This document shows positions 18,615-26,457 of a stretch of DNA of 64,000 nucleotides, piece by piece. Made by a program: the position numbers and the translations under genes. The stretch is from positions 62,001 to 126,000 of the forward strand of contig CANLQG010000007.1 of assembly GCA_947493195.1 (NCBI GenBank). Direction: 5' to 3'. A model generated the notes under the pieces. It was not told where the DNA came from. It was given only the letters and a program-made list of their open reading frames with translations, and ran no database searches. The stretch is from an uncultured Sphingomonadaceae bacterium. Lineage in GTDB: Bacteria; Pseudomonadota; Alphaproteobacteria; Sphingomonadales; Sphingomonadaceae. Each line of letters starts with the position of its first letter. Position 1 is the stretch's first letter.

Positions 18615-19442
18615 ATGGGCATACTGGACAGACTGAAGCGCGCCTTCGCCGTCGCCGGCGAGGATAACATCCCCATTCTTGCCGCAGGTGTGGCCTATTA
18701 CGCCTTCCTCGCCATGGTTCCGCTGCTGGGCGCGATCGTGCTCAGCTACGGCCTGTTCGCCGATCCCGCGATGGTTGCCGAGCATATAGCCGGGCTGGCC
18801 AAGGAACTGCCGCAGTCGGCGGCAGAACTGATCGGCGGGCAGCTGGAATCGATGGTGGAAACATCCGGCACGGCGAAGGGCTTCGGGCTGGCAGTGGCTC
18901 TGGCCGTCGCCCTGTTCGGCGCACGCAATGGGGCTGGTTCGCTGGTCACGGCGATTTCGCTTGCCTTCAACGACAGGGAGCAGCGCGGTTTCCTGCGCGG
19001 CAATGCGCTGGCCCTGGCCATTACGCTGGGCGCCATCATCGGCATGGGCGTGGTGATCGGCGTTCTCGCGGTGACGGCTTCGCTGACAGCGATGCTGCCC
19101 AGCCTTTCAGGGGCGGGACAATTCCTGGCCAAGGCGATCGCCTACGTCCTGCTCGCCGTGATGGGCGCACTGGGCGCGGCAGCGCTTTACCGCCGCGTGC
19201 CCAATTCGGTCTCTCCGCAGTTTCGGGAAGTGCTGCCGGGAGCGATTTTCGCCAGCGTCGGCCTGGTGGTGCTGACCCTGGCTTTCGGCTTTTACGTTTC
19301 GAACTTCGGCAGTTACAACGCCACCTACGGATCTCTGGGTGCCGTCATAGTCCTGCTGACGTGGCTGTGGCTGTCGGCCTATGTCCTTCTGTTGGGAGCA
19401 GAAATTGCCGCGGTTTCCGTAAAGGCGCGCGATCGCCAATGA
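18615..19442 (+). CDS. YihY/BrkB family inner-membrane protein
   Basis: The 275-residue protein starts MGILDRLKRAFAVAGEDNIPILAAGVAYY and contains about six hydrophobic helices, including MVPLLGAIVLSYGLF, FGLAVALAVALFGA, LALAITLGAIIGMGVVIGVL and GAVIVLLTWLWLSAYVLLLG. This is the YihY/BrkB family (formerly wrongly called ribonuclease BN). It is a likely transporter or export factor whose substrate is unknown. Confidence 0.85.
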   Translation: MGILDRLKRAFAVAGEDNIPILAAGVAYYAFLAMVPLLGAIVLSYGLFADPAMVAEHIAGLAKELPQSAAELIGGQLESMVETSGTAKGFGLAVALAVALFGARNGAGSLVTAISLAFNDREQRGFLRGNALALAITLGAIIGMGVVIGVLAVTASLTAMLPSLSGAGQFLAKAIAYVLLAVMGALGAAALYRRVPNSVSPQFREVLPGAIFASVGLVVLTLAFGFYVSNFGSYNATYGSLGAVIVLLTWLWLSAYVLLLGAEIAAVSVKARDRQ

Positions 19443-19493
19443 TGCGTTTGGCCTGTGAATTGCAAGACTCGCAATTATGTTGCGACTCTGCTA

Positions 19494-19499
19494 TATAAT
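19494..19499 (+). promoter_or_regulatory. Candidate -10 element of the carD promoter
   Basis: A perfect TATAAT stands in a 30-bp AT-rich patch that is unusual for this GC-rich sequence. The position 17 bp upstream (GCAATT) is a poor -35. The start codon is 152 bp downstream, giving a long leader that contains the hairpin at 19581-19600. Confidence 0.45.
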
Positions 19500-19580
19500 A
19501 GGTCAACTGCACGATCTTTACGGATGTGCAGGCGGATAGGAAGGCAGGTCCCCGCTTCAAGCTACAGAATTGGCTCTTTA

Positions 19581-19600
19581 CAAAACGTCGCTTCGTTTTG
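19581..19600 (+). repeat. Perfect hairpin in the carD leader
   Basis: CAAAACG-TCGCTT-CGTTTTG is a perfect 7-bp stem lying 50 bp before the carD start codon. No long T-run follows directly, although GGTTTTTCG occurs 11 bp later. It may be an attenuator or an mRNA-stabilising element. Confidence 0.5.
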
Positions 19601-19650
19601 CGGCGTGAAGAGGTTTTTCGCTGCGGTGACTGCCAAAGAAAGGAATGTCC

Positions 19651-20184
19651 ATGGCTGCGAATGCGCCCGCCTTCGATGTAGGCGATTACGTTGTTTACCC
19701 CAAGCACGGCGTTGGCCGTGTTATCGAACTGCAGAGCGAGGAAATCGCCGGCATGCAGCTCGAACTCTATGTGCTCCGCTTTGAAAAGGAACGCATGACG
19801 CTGCGCGTTCCCACCAACAAGGTGGAATCGATCGGCATGCGCAAGCTTTCCAGCGACAAGACGCTGAAGGAAGCAATGGAAACCCTCAAGGGCAAGCCCA
19901 AGGTGAAGCGCACCATGTGGAGCCGCCGTGCGCAGGAATACGAAGCGAAGATCAACTCCGGCGATCTCGTTTCCATCGCCGAAGTGACGCGCGATCTCTT
20001 CCGTCCGGAAGACCAGCCCGAACAAAGCTATTCCGAGCGCCAGATTTTCGAAGCGGCCTCCAGCCGTCTCGCCCGCGAACTGGCGGCAATGGAAAAGACT
20101 GACGAGCCGACCGCGCTCACCAAGATCCTCGATGTGCTGAAGGAACATGCTCCCCAGTACTACGAGAACACCGAAGACGCCTGA
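19651..20184 (+). CDS. carD: CarD family transcription regulator (CdnL-like)
   Basis: CarD/CdnL binds the RNA polymerase beta subunit and stabilises open promoter complexes, mainly at rRNA and ribosomal-protein promoters. The 177-residue protein has the N-terminal Tudor-like RNA polymerase-interaction domain (VGDYVVYPKHGVGRV onward) and a helical C-terminal half. An ATG 6 bp further upstream (19645) is too close to AAGGA; the ATG at 19651 has correct spacing. A terminator follows at 20225-20259. Confidence 0.92.
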   Translation: MAANAPAFDVGDYVVYPKHGVGRVIELQSEEIAGMQLELYVLRFEKERMTLRVPTNKVESIGMRKLSSDKTLKEAMETLKGKPKVKRTMWSRRAQEYEAKINSGDLVSIAEVTRDLFRPEDQPEQSYSERQIFEAASSRLARELAAMEKTDEPTALTKILDVLKEHAPQYYENTEDA

Positions 20185-20224
20185 GGGCGCAGCAAGGGAC
20201 CGCAAGGGCCCGGTAAAAGACAAC

Positions 20225-20259
20225 AAGGGGTCGTCCGCACCGCGGGCGGCCCCTTTTAG
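20225..20259 (+). terminator. Rho-independent terminator after carD
   Basis: A 14-bp stem, AAGGGGTCGTCCGC with GCGGGCGGCCCCTT (two G-U wobbles), has a 3-nt loop and is followed by TTTTA. It lies 41 bp after the carD stop. Confidence 0.85.
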
Positions 20260-20365
20260 TCTTGTGCGGTCTGCCAGCAAACGAGTCCTCTCGACCAACA
20301 CCTTTGCCCCATCGCCTGCTTTGCTGTATTGCACCTGTAACACGCATGGGAAACAGGAGTAGGGA

Positions 20366-21133
20366 ATGCGGATTGGTAAGATGCTCGGCAAGATCGGCCC
20401 CGTCGTGGCCTTGATTGCGACGGCAGGGCTCGCAGCTTGTGACGGCGTGAACGTCCAGTTCGGCGACAACGAGGGTGTACCGCTCTCGGAACTGGACTTG
20501 AGCGCAGAGGCGCCGGCGTCATTCGTGCTCGCGGCGCCCGATAGCGTGGTCATTACTGATGGCGAGGAATTCACTATCGATGTCGAAGGCAGCGCAGAGG
20601 CGCAGGACCGCCTGCGTTTCGCACTGGATGGCGATTCGCTGGCCGTTCACCGTCAGGAGGGCGAGTGGCCCGATGGGGACCTGGCGACGATCAATATCAC
20701 CATGCCGGCGCTGGAATCGCTGGTGATGGCAGGCTCCGGGTCGATTACCACCGATGCCATGGCCTCCCGCGCGGAGATAACCATGGCCGGTTCCGGCACG
20801 ATTACAGCGAACGGGATCGCGGCCGAAAGCATGGAAGTGACGGTGGCGGGAAGCGGCACCGTGACTGCAACCGGCACCACCGACCGGCTCGAACTGACTG
20901 TGGCGGGTAGCGGCAGCGCCGACATGGAAGGGCTTGAGGCCGAACGCGCCGAAGTCACCGTTGCCGGATCGGGCGATGCGGCTTTTGCCTCCAACGGCAC
21001 TGTCGATGCGTCAATCGTCGGATCGGGCAACGTCCGCGTGCGCGGATCGGCCCGCTGTGATGTCAGCACCGTGGGATCGGGCGAACTGGTTTGCGAAGAA
21101 GGTGTTGTCGAAGATACCGAAGAAGAAGTCTGA
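20366..21133 (+). CDS. GIN-domain (DUF2807) lipoprotein
   Basis: A lipoprotein signal ends in the lipobox LAAC (VALIATAGLAACDG), so the mature protein is anchored to a membrane facing the periplasm. The rest is an autotransporter-like beta-helix built of about eight near-repeats of V/M-A-G-S-G-x-I/V-T (MAGSGSIT, MAGSGTIT, VAGSGTVT, VAGSGSAD and so on), typical of the head GIN domain family. The C-terminal cysteine pair (RCDVSTVGSGELVCEE) could form a disulfide. Function is unknown. Confidence 0.82.
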   Translation: MRIGKMLGKIGPVVALIATAGLAACDGVNVQFGDNEGVPLSELDLSAEAPASFVLAAPDSVVITDGEEFTIDVEGSAEAQDRLRFALDGDSLAVHRQEGEWPDGDLATINITMPALESLVMAGSGSITTDAMASRAEITMAGSGTITANGIAAESMEVTVAGSGTVTATGTTDRLELTVAGSGSADMEGLEAERAEVTVAGSGDAAFASNGTVDASIVGSGNVRVRGSARCDVSTVGSGELVCEEGVVEDTEEEV

Positions 21134-21158
21134 GGCCGCCTATTGCAAGCTCGAATTC

Positions 21159-21198
21159 GCGGGTCCATGGTGGTGGAAATCTTCCACCGTGGGCCCGC
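21159..21198 (+). repeat. Long hairpin directly before a lipoprotein start codon
   Basis: GCGGGTCCA pairs with TGGGCCCGC (one wobble), and inside it GGTGGAA pairs with TTCCACC, forming a near-continuous stem-loop. The loop is 3 nt (atc). The following gene's ATG starts 2 nt later, so any ribosome-binding site would be buried in the structure. It may also serve as a terminator for the GIN-domain gene. Confidence 0.65.
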
Positions 21199-21200
21199 AA

Positions 21201-21527
21201 ATGCCTGATACGAGGCTGTTAATCCTTCCTCTCGCGACTCTAGCTCTTCAGGGCTGCATAGCCCGGACGGCGGTTGACGTCGTGACCGCGCCTATCCGCG
21301 CGGGCGCGCAGGTCGCAGACTGGGCCACCACCAGCCAGGACGAGGCCGATCGCGAGCGCGGTCGCGAGATACGCCGACGCGAAGAGCGGCTCGGCGAACT
21401 GCATGAGGACCTTGCCGATCTCGAGGACGATTGTCTCGACGGTGACGACGGTGCTTGCAGGAAGGCCGTGGAGACCCGGCGCGAAATCGCCGCAATTATC
21501 CCAACAGTTCCGGTAGAGCGCGACTAA
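21201..21527 (+). CDS. Small lipoprotein, unknown function
   Basis: The 108-residue protein starts MPDTRLLILPLATLALQGCIA, a lipoprotein signal with lipobox LQGC. The mature part is a highly charged helix (EADRERGREIRRREERLGEL onward) with two cysteines in EDDCLDGDDGACRK. I do not recognise a family. Its start lies directly behind a long hairpin without a visible Shine-Dalgarno sequence. The stop overlaps the tail of the convergent tsaC gene by 4 bp. Confidence 0.65.
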   Translation: MPDTRLLILPLATLALQGCIARTAVDVVTAPIRAGAQVADWATTSQDEADRERGREIRRREERLGELHEDLADLEDDCLDGDDGACRKAVETRREIAAIIPTVPVERD

Positions 21528-22465
21528 CGCGCCGCTGCCCTCCGCAGCCGGTCGTTGATCGCCCGGCCCATCCCCTCAGCCGGGATTGGTGCCACAGCAA
21601 TCACCGGTTTGCGCGAAGCGGCCCCTGCATGCAGCGCAGCGTAGAGATGAGACGCCGCTTCTGCCAGATCGCCGGAGGATGACAGGTTCGTATCGCCTTC
21701 CACACTTCCGAAGCCGATGACAAACGCCGAAGCATCAGGTTCAGACTGGTTCAGCAGCACCGGCTTGCCTGGCGAATAGTGCTTGGCCAGTTGACCAGGT
21801 GCCTCGATAGTCGCGCCGCGCGACTTTGCTTGCGGCCCGAGCAGATCGGTCAGGTCTTCCAGGGCGATCGGGCCAGGTCGCAGCAGGCGCCAACCGCCAC
21901 CCGCATCGAGCGCGACGATGGTCGATTCAAGTCCTGCCTCGCATGAGCCACCGTCGATCACGGGCGGACAGTTATCTCCGAACGAGTCCACCACGTGTTC
22001 GGGCCGCGTTGGGCTGACGGCATTGCTGCGATTGGCAGACGGCGCTGCCAGCGGCAAGTCGACTTCAGCCAGCAATCGGGCTGCGACGCTGTGGCCCGGC
22101 TGGCGCAGCGCGATCGTACCCAGCCCTGCTGTCACGGCGGGGGCGATGCCTGCGCCTTCTCGCAAGGGCAACACCAGTGTAAGCGGCCCAGGCCAGAAAC
22201 GCGCCGCCAGGGCTTCCGCTTGCGCATCGAACACCGCCAGCGTGCGAGCCATTTGCAGCGAGGCAACGTGAACGATCAGGGGATTGAAGTCGGGGCGGCC
22301 CTTCGTGCGATAAATCTGCGCCACTGCATCGCTGCTGTCCGCACGGGCAGCCAGTCCGTAGACCGTCTCTGTCGGCATAGCGACGAGGCCGCCCCCGCGC
22401 AGGATCGCGGCCGCGCGGACGAGCCCTTTGTCATCGGGCGCAATCAGGGTCGGCTTGCCGCTCAT
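21524..22465 (-). CDS. Threonylcarbamoyl-AMP synthase, Sua5 type (TsaC domain plus C-terminal domain)
   Basis: It makes threonylcarbamoyl-AMP for the t6A37 tRNA modification. The TsaC/YrdC core has MPTETVYGLAARADS, TKGRPDFNPLIVHV and APSANRSNAVSPT. The 313-residue length and the PGQLAKHYSPGKPV segment show the extra C-terminal Sua5 domain absent from E. coli TsaC. The gene is divergent from the DUF815 ATPase, and only 26 bp separate their starts. Confidence 0.93.
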   Translation of the reverse strand: MSGKPTLIAPDDKGLVRAAAILRGGGLVAMPTETVYGLAARADSSDAVAQIYRTKGRPDFNPLIVHVASLQMARTLAVFDAQAEALAARFWPGPLTLVLPLREGAGIAPAVTAGLGTIALRQPGHSVAARLLAEVDLPLAAPSANRSNAVSPTRPEHVVDSFGDNCPPVIDGGSCEAGLESTIVALDAGGGWRLLRPGPIALEDLTDLLGPQAKSRGATIEAPGQLAKHYSPGKPVLLNQSEPDASAFVIGFGSVEGDTNLSSSGDLAEAASHLYAALHAGAASRKPVIAVAPIPAEGMGRAINDRLRRAAAR

Positions 22466-22491
22466 CGGCCACCGCTATAGTGACGATTGCG

Positions 22492-23319
22492 ATGGAAGAC
22501 CAAGCCCAACTCCTTGCCCGTATCGCCGCCGCGCTGGAACAGATGGTGCCACCTCCCCTTACCGCGACAGACTGGCGTGCTCACCCCGCCTATGTGTGGG
22601 ACAACAGTGGTGCGCGCGGCATCGGGCGGATCGAGGCGCCGGCACTCGGCCTGTTGCGCGGGATCGACAAGCAGAAGCGGGCGGTTACCGGCAACGTCAC
22701 CCGGCTGGCCGCCGGGTCTCCCGCGCATGACATGCTTCTTTGGGGAGCGCGCGGCATGGGCAAGAGCGCCTTGCTGCGCGCCAGCGTGGCCGATGCGCAG
22801 GACAAGGGCGGCGACATCGCGCTGGTCCAGATAGCGACCGACGCCGTGGCGTCACTTCCCGCGCTGTTCGGTGAACTCTCGCAGGTGGCGCGCAACTTCC
22901 TTGTCTTTCTCGACGACCTGGGCTTCGCCGAAGGAGATGCGACCACTCCGCGTCACCTGCGCAGCTGGCTGGATGGCGGGGTCGAGGCACGGCCGGGCAA
23001 CGTGCGCCTTGCCGTTACTTCGAACCGTCGGGCAATCCTGCCGCGCCACGGCAGCGAGCAGGACGATCCGATCAACCCGCGTGATGCGGTGGACGATAAC
23101 CTCGCACTGGCCGACCGCTTCGGTCTTTCGCTGGGATTTCACAACGCCAGCCAGGACGATTATCTCGCGATCCTGCGCGGTTATGCGGCGCAATACGGCC
23201 TGCGTCTGGACGAGGGCGAGGCGCTGGAGTGGGCCAAGCGGCGCGGCGCGCGTTCGGGCCGCGTCGCGTGGCATTTCATCACCGAACTGGCTGGCCGCGA
23301 AGGCAAGCCGCTGGGGTGA
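22492..23319 (+). CDS. DUF815 family AAA ATPase
   Basis: This 275-residue ATP-binding protein has Walker A GARGMGKSALLRA near residue 85, Walker B LVFLDDLGF near residue 140 and sensor I VTSNRRAILPRHG. The pattern is that of the DUF815 P-loop ATPase family, which has no settled role. I chose the ATG at 22492 rather than the GTG at 22480, since the ATG fits the family start. Confidence 0.85.
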   Translation: MEDQAQLLARIAAALEQMVPPPLTATDWRAHPAYVWDNSGARGIGRIEAPALGLLRGIDKQKRAVTGNVTRLAAGSPAHDMLLWGARGMGKSALLRASVADAQDKGGDIALVQIATDAVASLPALFGELSQVARNFLVFLDDLGFAEGDATTPRHLRSWLDGGVEARPGNVRLAVTSNRRAILPRHGSEQDDPINPRDAVDDNLALADRFGLSLGFHNASQDDYLAILRGYAAQYGLRLDEGEALEWAKRRGARSGRVAWHFITELAGREGKPLG

Positions 23320-23322
23320 AAC

Positions 23323-24789
23323 TTACATCCCGATATCGCCGGGGTTGATCGCGCCTTCCTCGAACGCGCGGGCGGGATTGTCCACCAGCCGGCGGCGCGC
23401 CGGAAGCCGTTCGCTCTGCACCCGCTCGATCGCCGCTGCGCGTTCGGCACCCGGCGCGGTGACACGCCAGATGATCCCCGCGGTATCGTCACTAACCAGC
23501 AGCGCCCCGGTACTGTCCCACTCGACCCAGGTCGGACGGCCATAGGTCGTACCCTCACCCGCCAGGAACGGCTCCAGCACCGTGCGCGGCTCTCCTACAG
23601 GATTGCCGCGATCGTCGAATTCCACGAACACCACGTCGTAGCCGGCGGGCGGAATGCGGTTCCACGAACCGTGCCGGGCAATGAATGCCCCCTGGCCGAA
23701 ACCGGCGCCCATCGTGGTGCCCCCTTCGGTGAAGACCATGCCCAGCGGCGCGACATGGGCGCCCAGCGCGAACTGCGGCGTGCGGGTATATTCGGTGAGG
23801 AAGCGCGGCATGCGCGATTCCACGCGCTCGTCCACCACATCGTTGTAGTAAACCCATGGCCAGCCGTAGTGAACGCCGATGGGCACGTTGGTGAGGTAAT
23901 CGGGCACCAGGTCGGAACCGAGCATGTCGCGTTCGTTCACCGTGGTCCACAATTCGCCGGTCCACGGGTTGAAGGCCATGCCGTTGGGATTGCGCATGCC
24001 CGCTCCGTACAGCCGGGCGGTGCCGGTTTCGAGATTGAGCTCGTGGATGGCGGCGCGGTTCTCCTCGATCTCCATTCCGCCTTCACCGATATTGGATGCA
24101 GAACCCACGGCGATGTAAAGCCGGTTGCCGTCATCGGAGAGAATGATGTTGCGCATCCAGTGATTTCCGGCGGGCGGCAGGTCGGCCAGCTTTTCGGGCG
24201 CGCCGGTTACGGCGTTGGCACCTTCCTCGTAATCGAAGCGCAGCACGGCATCGTGGTTCGCGACGTAGAGCTTGCCATCGGTCCAGGCGATGCCGGATGG
24301 CGAATCGAGATCGTTCTCGCGCAGCACATGGCGCTCGTCAGCCGTGCCGTCGCCGTCGGTATCGCGCAGCAGCACGAGCTGGTTGGCCGACGGTCCGGCT
24401 GAACCCGCCTTGTCGAACAGGAAACCGGCGACCAGGTTGGTAAGCCATCCGCCCGAAACCTCGCCCTCCGGCGCGCGGGTGAGTGTGACCAGCACATCGC
24501 CGTTGGGCATCGCGTAGACCACGCGGGGATGATCCAGCCCTTCGGCAAACCGGTTGACCGCCAGCCCCTCCGCCGCCCTGGGCGCAGCGCCATCGGGCCA
24601 GCCGACCGGTTCGGCGATGTCGACCGTCGGAATCATCTGCGCATCGGGCGCGGCAAGGACGGGTTCCGTGCCGGTCGTCTGCTCCAGGGTATACTCCGCA
24701 GGATCGCCCTGCAGCAGGTACCAGATAATGCCTGCGGCGATCAGCAGCAGGACGAGGATCGCGATCAGGATCTTCTTGAAAGTGCTCAT
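23323..24789 (-). CDS. PQQ-dependent sugar dehydrogenase / sorbosone dehydrogenase-like beta-propeller protein
   Basis: The protein (488 residues) begins MSTFKKILIAILVLLLIAAGIIWYLL, an N-terminal membrane anchor that places the rest in the periplasm. The remainder is a beta-propeller with GNHWMRNIILSDDGNRLYIAVGS, NGMAFNPWTGELWTTVNERD and HGSWNRIPPAGYDVVF, as in the glucose/sorbosone dehydrogenase family. It would oxidise sugars or similar compounds with PQQ, but several members lack catalytic function. The ATG at 24789 starts at the membrane anchor. The frame extends 12 residues upstream without conservation. Confidence 0.85.
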   Translation of the reverse strand: MSTFKKILIAILVLLLIAAGIIWYLLQGDPAEYTLEQTTGTEPVLAAPDAQMIPTVDIAEPVGWPDGAAPRAAEGLAVNRFAEGLDHPRVVYAMPNGDVLVTLTRAPEGEVSGGWLTNLVAGFLFDKAGSAGPSANQLVLLRDTDGDGTADERHVLRENDLDSPSGIAWTDGKLYVANHDAVLRFDYEEGANAVTGAPEKLADLPPAGNHWMRNIILSDDGNRLYIAVGSASNIGEGGMEIEENRAAIHELNLETGTARLYGAGMRNPNGMAFNPWTGELWTTVNERDMLGSDLVPDYLTNVPIGVHYGWPWVYYNDVVDERVESRMPRFLTEYTRTPQFALGAHVAPLGMVFTEGGTTMGAGFGQGAFIARHGSWNRIPPAGYDVVFVEFDDRGNPVGEPRTVLEPFLAGEGTTYGRPTWVEWDSTGALLVSDDTAGIIWRVTAPGAERAAAIERVQSERLPARRRLVDNPARAFEEGAINPGDIGM

Positions 24790-24851
24790 GCCGGCAGGAT
24801 TAGGCGAGCCACGGCCTTGCGGCAATCTCTTTGCCCGCTATCTGTGCAGCC

Positions 24852-25334
24852 ATGTTCGATTTCAAGCCAGACCCCGATGCCGCCAAGGCCGACGTTTACC
24901 GTGAACTGCTGTCCGCTGCCGACGCGCTGACAGCCGGAGAGCCGGACGCGGTGGCCAACATGGCCAATGTCGCGGCGCTGCTGGGTGATTTCCTGCCCGA
25001 CTGCAACTGGACCGGATTCTATCGCATGGTCGAAGGCGAGCTGGTGCTCGGCCCCTTTACCGGACGACCGGCCTGCATCCGCATCCCACTGGGTGTGGGC
25101 GTATGCGGCGCCGCGGCCAAGAGCGGTGAGACGCAGCTCGTCGAAGACGTTCATGCCTTCCCCGGCCACATTGCCTGCGACGCTCGCAGCCGGTCCGAAC
25201 TGGTGGTGCCCATCGTGCGCGATGGCGCGGTGATTGCCGTTATCGACCTCGATTCGCCCGATCTGGCACGTTTCGATGATGATGACCGGACTGGCATCGA
25301 AGCCCTGGCGAGGCTGCTCTCTACCCGCCTGTAA
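24852..25334 (+). CDS. msrC: Free methionine-(R)-sulfoxide reductase (GAF domain)
   Basis: It reduces free Met-R-O and protects against oxidative damage. The GAF-fold core NWTGFYRMVEGELVLGPFTG is followed by the three conserved cysteines in PACIRIPLGVGVCG and HIACDARSRSE. All are present, so the enzyme should be active. ATG 24852 gives 160 residues, the normal length. It is divergent from the sugar dehydrogenase gene. Confidence 0.92.
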   Translation: MFDFKPDPDAAKADVYRELLSAADALTAGEPDAVANMANVAALLGDFLPDCNWTGFYRMVEGELVLGPFTGRPACIRIPLGVGVCGAAAKSGETQLVEDVHAFPGHIACDARSRSELVVPIVRDGAVIAVIDLDSPDLARFDDDDRTGIEALARLLSTRL

Positions 25335-25445
25335 TGCTCCGTATCGGGACAGCTCTTGCTGTCCGCTAGGATTTGTGCGTTTCTCGACAGTAAATGCGGG
25401 GTTAACGGGCAACCGGCCCGATTCCGCAACAGGGAAGACCGCGCA

Positions 25446-26408
25446 ATGAAGACCGCAGCCATCCAGCTTCTCACCGGCGCAGCCGCGCTGGCACTCGCAA
25501 CCCCGGCCGCCGCGCACGACGATCATCCGCAGGATAAGCAGGTGGAGGTTGTCCATTCTGCGGGCGAATATGAAGGCGAATGGTCCGGCCACTGGCAGGA
25601 CGGCGATAGCTGGCGCGGCATGTGGAACGGCACCTACACCACGATTAACGGCGAGGTTCTAAAAGGTCGCTATGTCGGTACCTTCGTAGGTGAAGGACAT
25701 TTCGTCACTGACGATGGCCGCATGCTGATGCTGGACAACAATGGCTGGCGCGAAGGCGAAGGCCATTACAAGATTGATGTCGAGCGTCACCACACGTCGC
25801 TTGGCGCATCGCCGGATGGTCGCCTCGGCTATACCCTGGCGGAGCGCGAGGCATGGCTGGCAGACTGCCGCGTGCTGATGTCCAACGCCGGGGGCTATTA
25901 CGACTATGGCGACTATTACCGCGACGATGCCGATGGCGGCCTGATCGGCGGCCTGCTGGGCGCGGTGGCGGGCGGCTTTGCCGGCAATCGCATCGCCGAT
26001 GGCGACAGGCTGGCCGGAACGCTGATCGGCGCTGGTGTCGGCGGGGTTGCAGGGGCGGTCATCGGTTCGCTGATCGATGGCGACGAGGACGAATACGAGG
26101 ATCGCGGAGTCAGTGCGAACCAGCTCTATGCCGCGCGTTATTGCGAAGCCTACCTGCGCCGCTACGAAATGGGCGGTGGGGCCGCTTTCCAGGGTCACAT
26201 GTCCTACGGCCAGCCGGTAATGCTGGTGCAGACCGTCGCCGCGCCAGCGCGCCACGGGGAGCACGGCCACCGCCACGGTCCCGAATGCACCACCACCGTG
26301 CGGGAAGAATGGGTAGAGGTCGAAGCTCCTGCACCCGCCCCGCGCCCGGCGCGCCGCACCATTGCCCCGCGCCCGCAGCCCGGCGGGAAGACTGTTCCGC
26401 TCGACTAG
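25446..26408 (+). CDS. Secreted glycine-zipper 2TM domain protein
   Basis: A Sec signal peptide (MKTAAIQLLTGAAALALATPAAAH) precedes a Trp/Gly-rich region (GEWSGHWQDGDSWRGMWNG). A glycine-zipper segment (GGLIGGLLGAVAGGFAGN and GAGVGGVAGAVIGSLI) is followed by a His-rich stretch (HGEHGHRHGPEC) and a Pro/Arg tail. The zipper usually inserts in, or associates with, the outer membrane. A metal-binding role for the His stretch is only a possibility. The ATG has AGGGAAG upstream. Confidence 0.72.
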   Translation: MKTAAIQLLTGAAALALATPAAAHDDHPQDKQVEVVHSAGEYEGEWSGHWQDGDSWRGMWNGTYTTINGEVLKGRYVGTFVGEGHFVTDDGRMLMLDNNGWREGEGHYKIDVERHHTSLGASPDGRLGYTLAEREAWLADCRVLMSNAGGYYDYGDYYRDDADGGLIGGLLGAVAGGFAGNRIADGDRLAGTLIGAGVGGVAGAVIGSLIDGDEDEYEDRGVSANQLYAARYCEAYLRRYEMGGGAAFQGHMSYGQPVMLVQTVAAPARHGEHGHRHGPECTTTVREEWVEVEAPAPAPRPARRTIAPRPQPGGKTVPLD

Positions 26409-26410
26409 GG

Positions 26411-26433
26411 AAGTTGTGCCGCGCGACTTTTTT
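26411..26433 (+). terminator. Weak terminator between the glycine-zipper gene and parB
   Basis: AAGTTG and CGACTT pair around a 7-nt loop, followed by TTTT. It sits between convergent genes. The stem is short, so this is tentative. Confidence 0.4.
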
Positions 26434-26457
26434 GGCCACTAAATCACTGATATTGAA

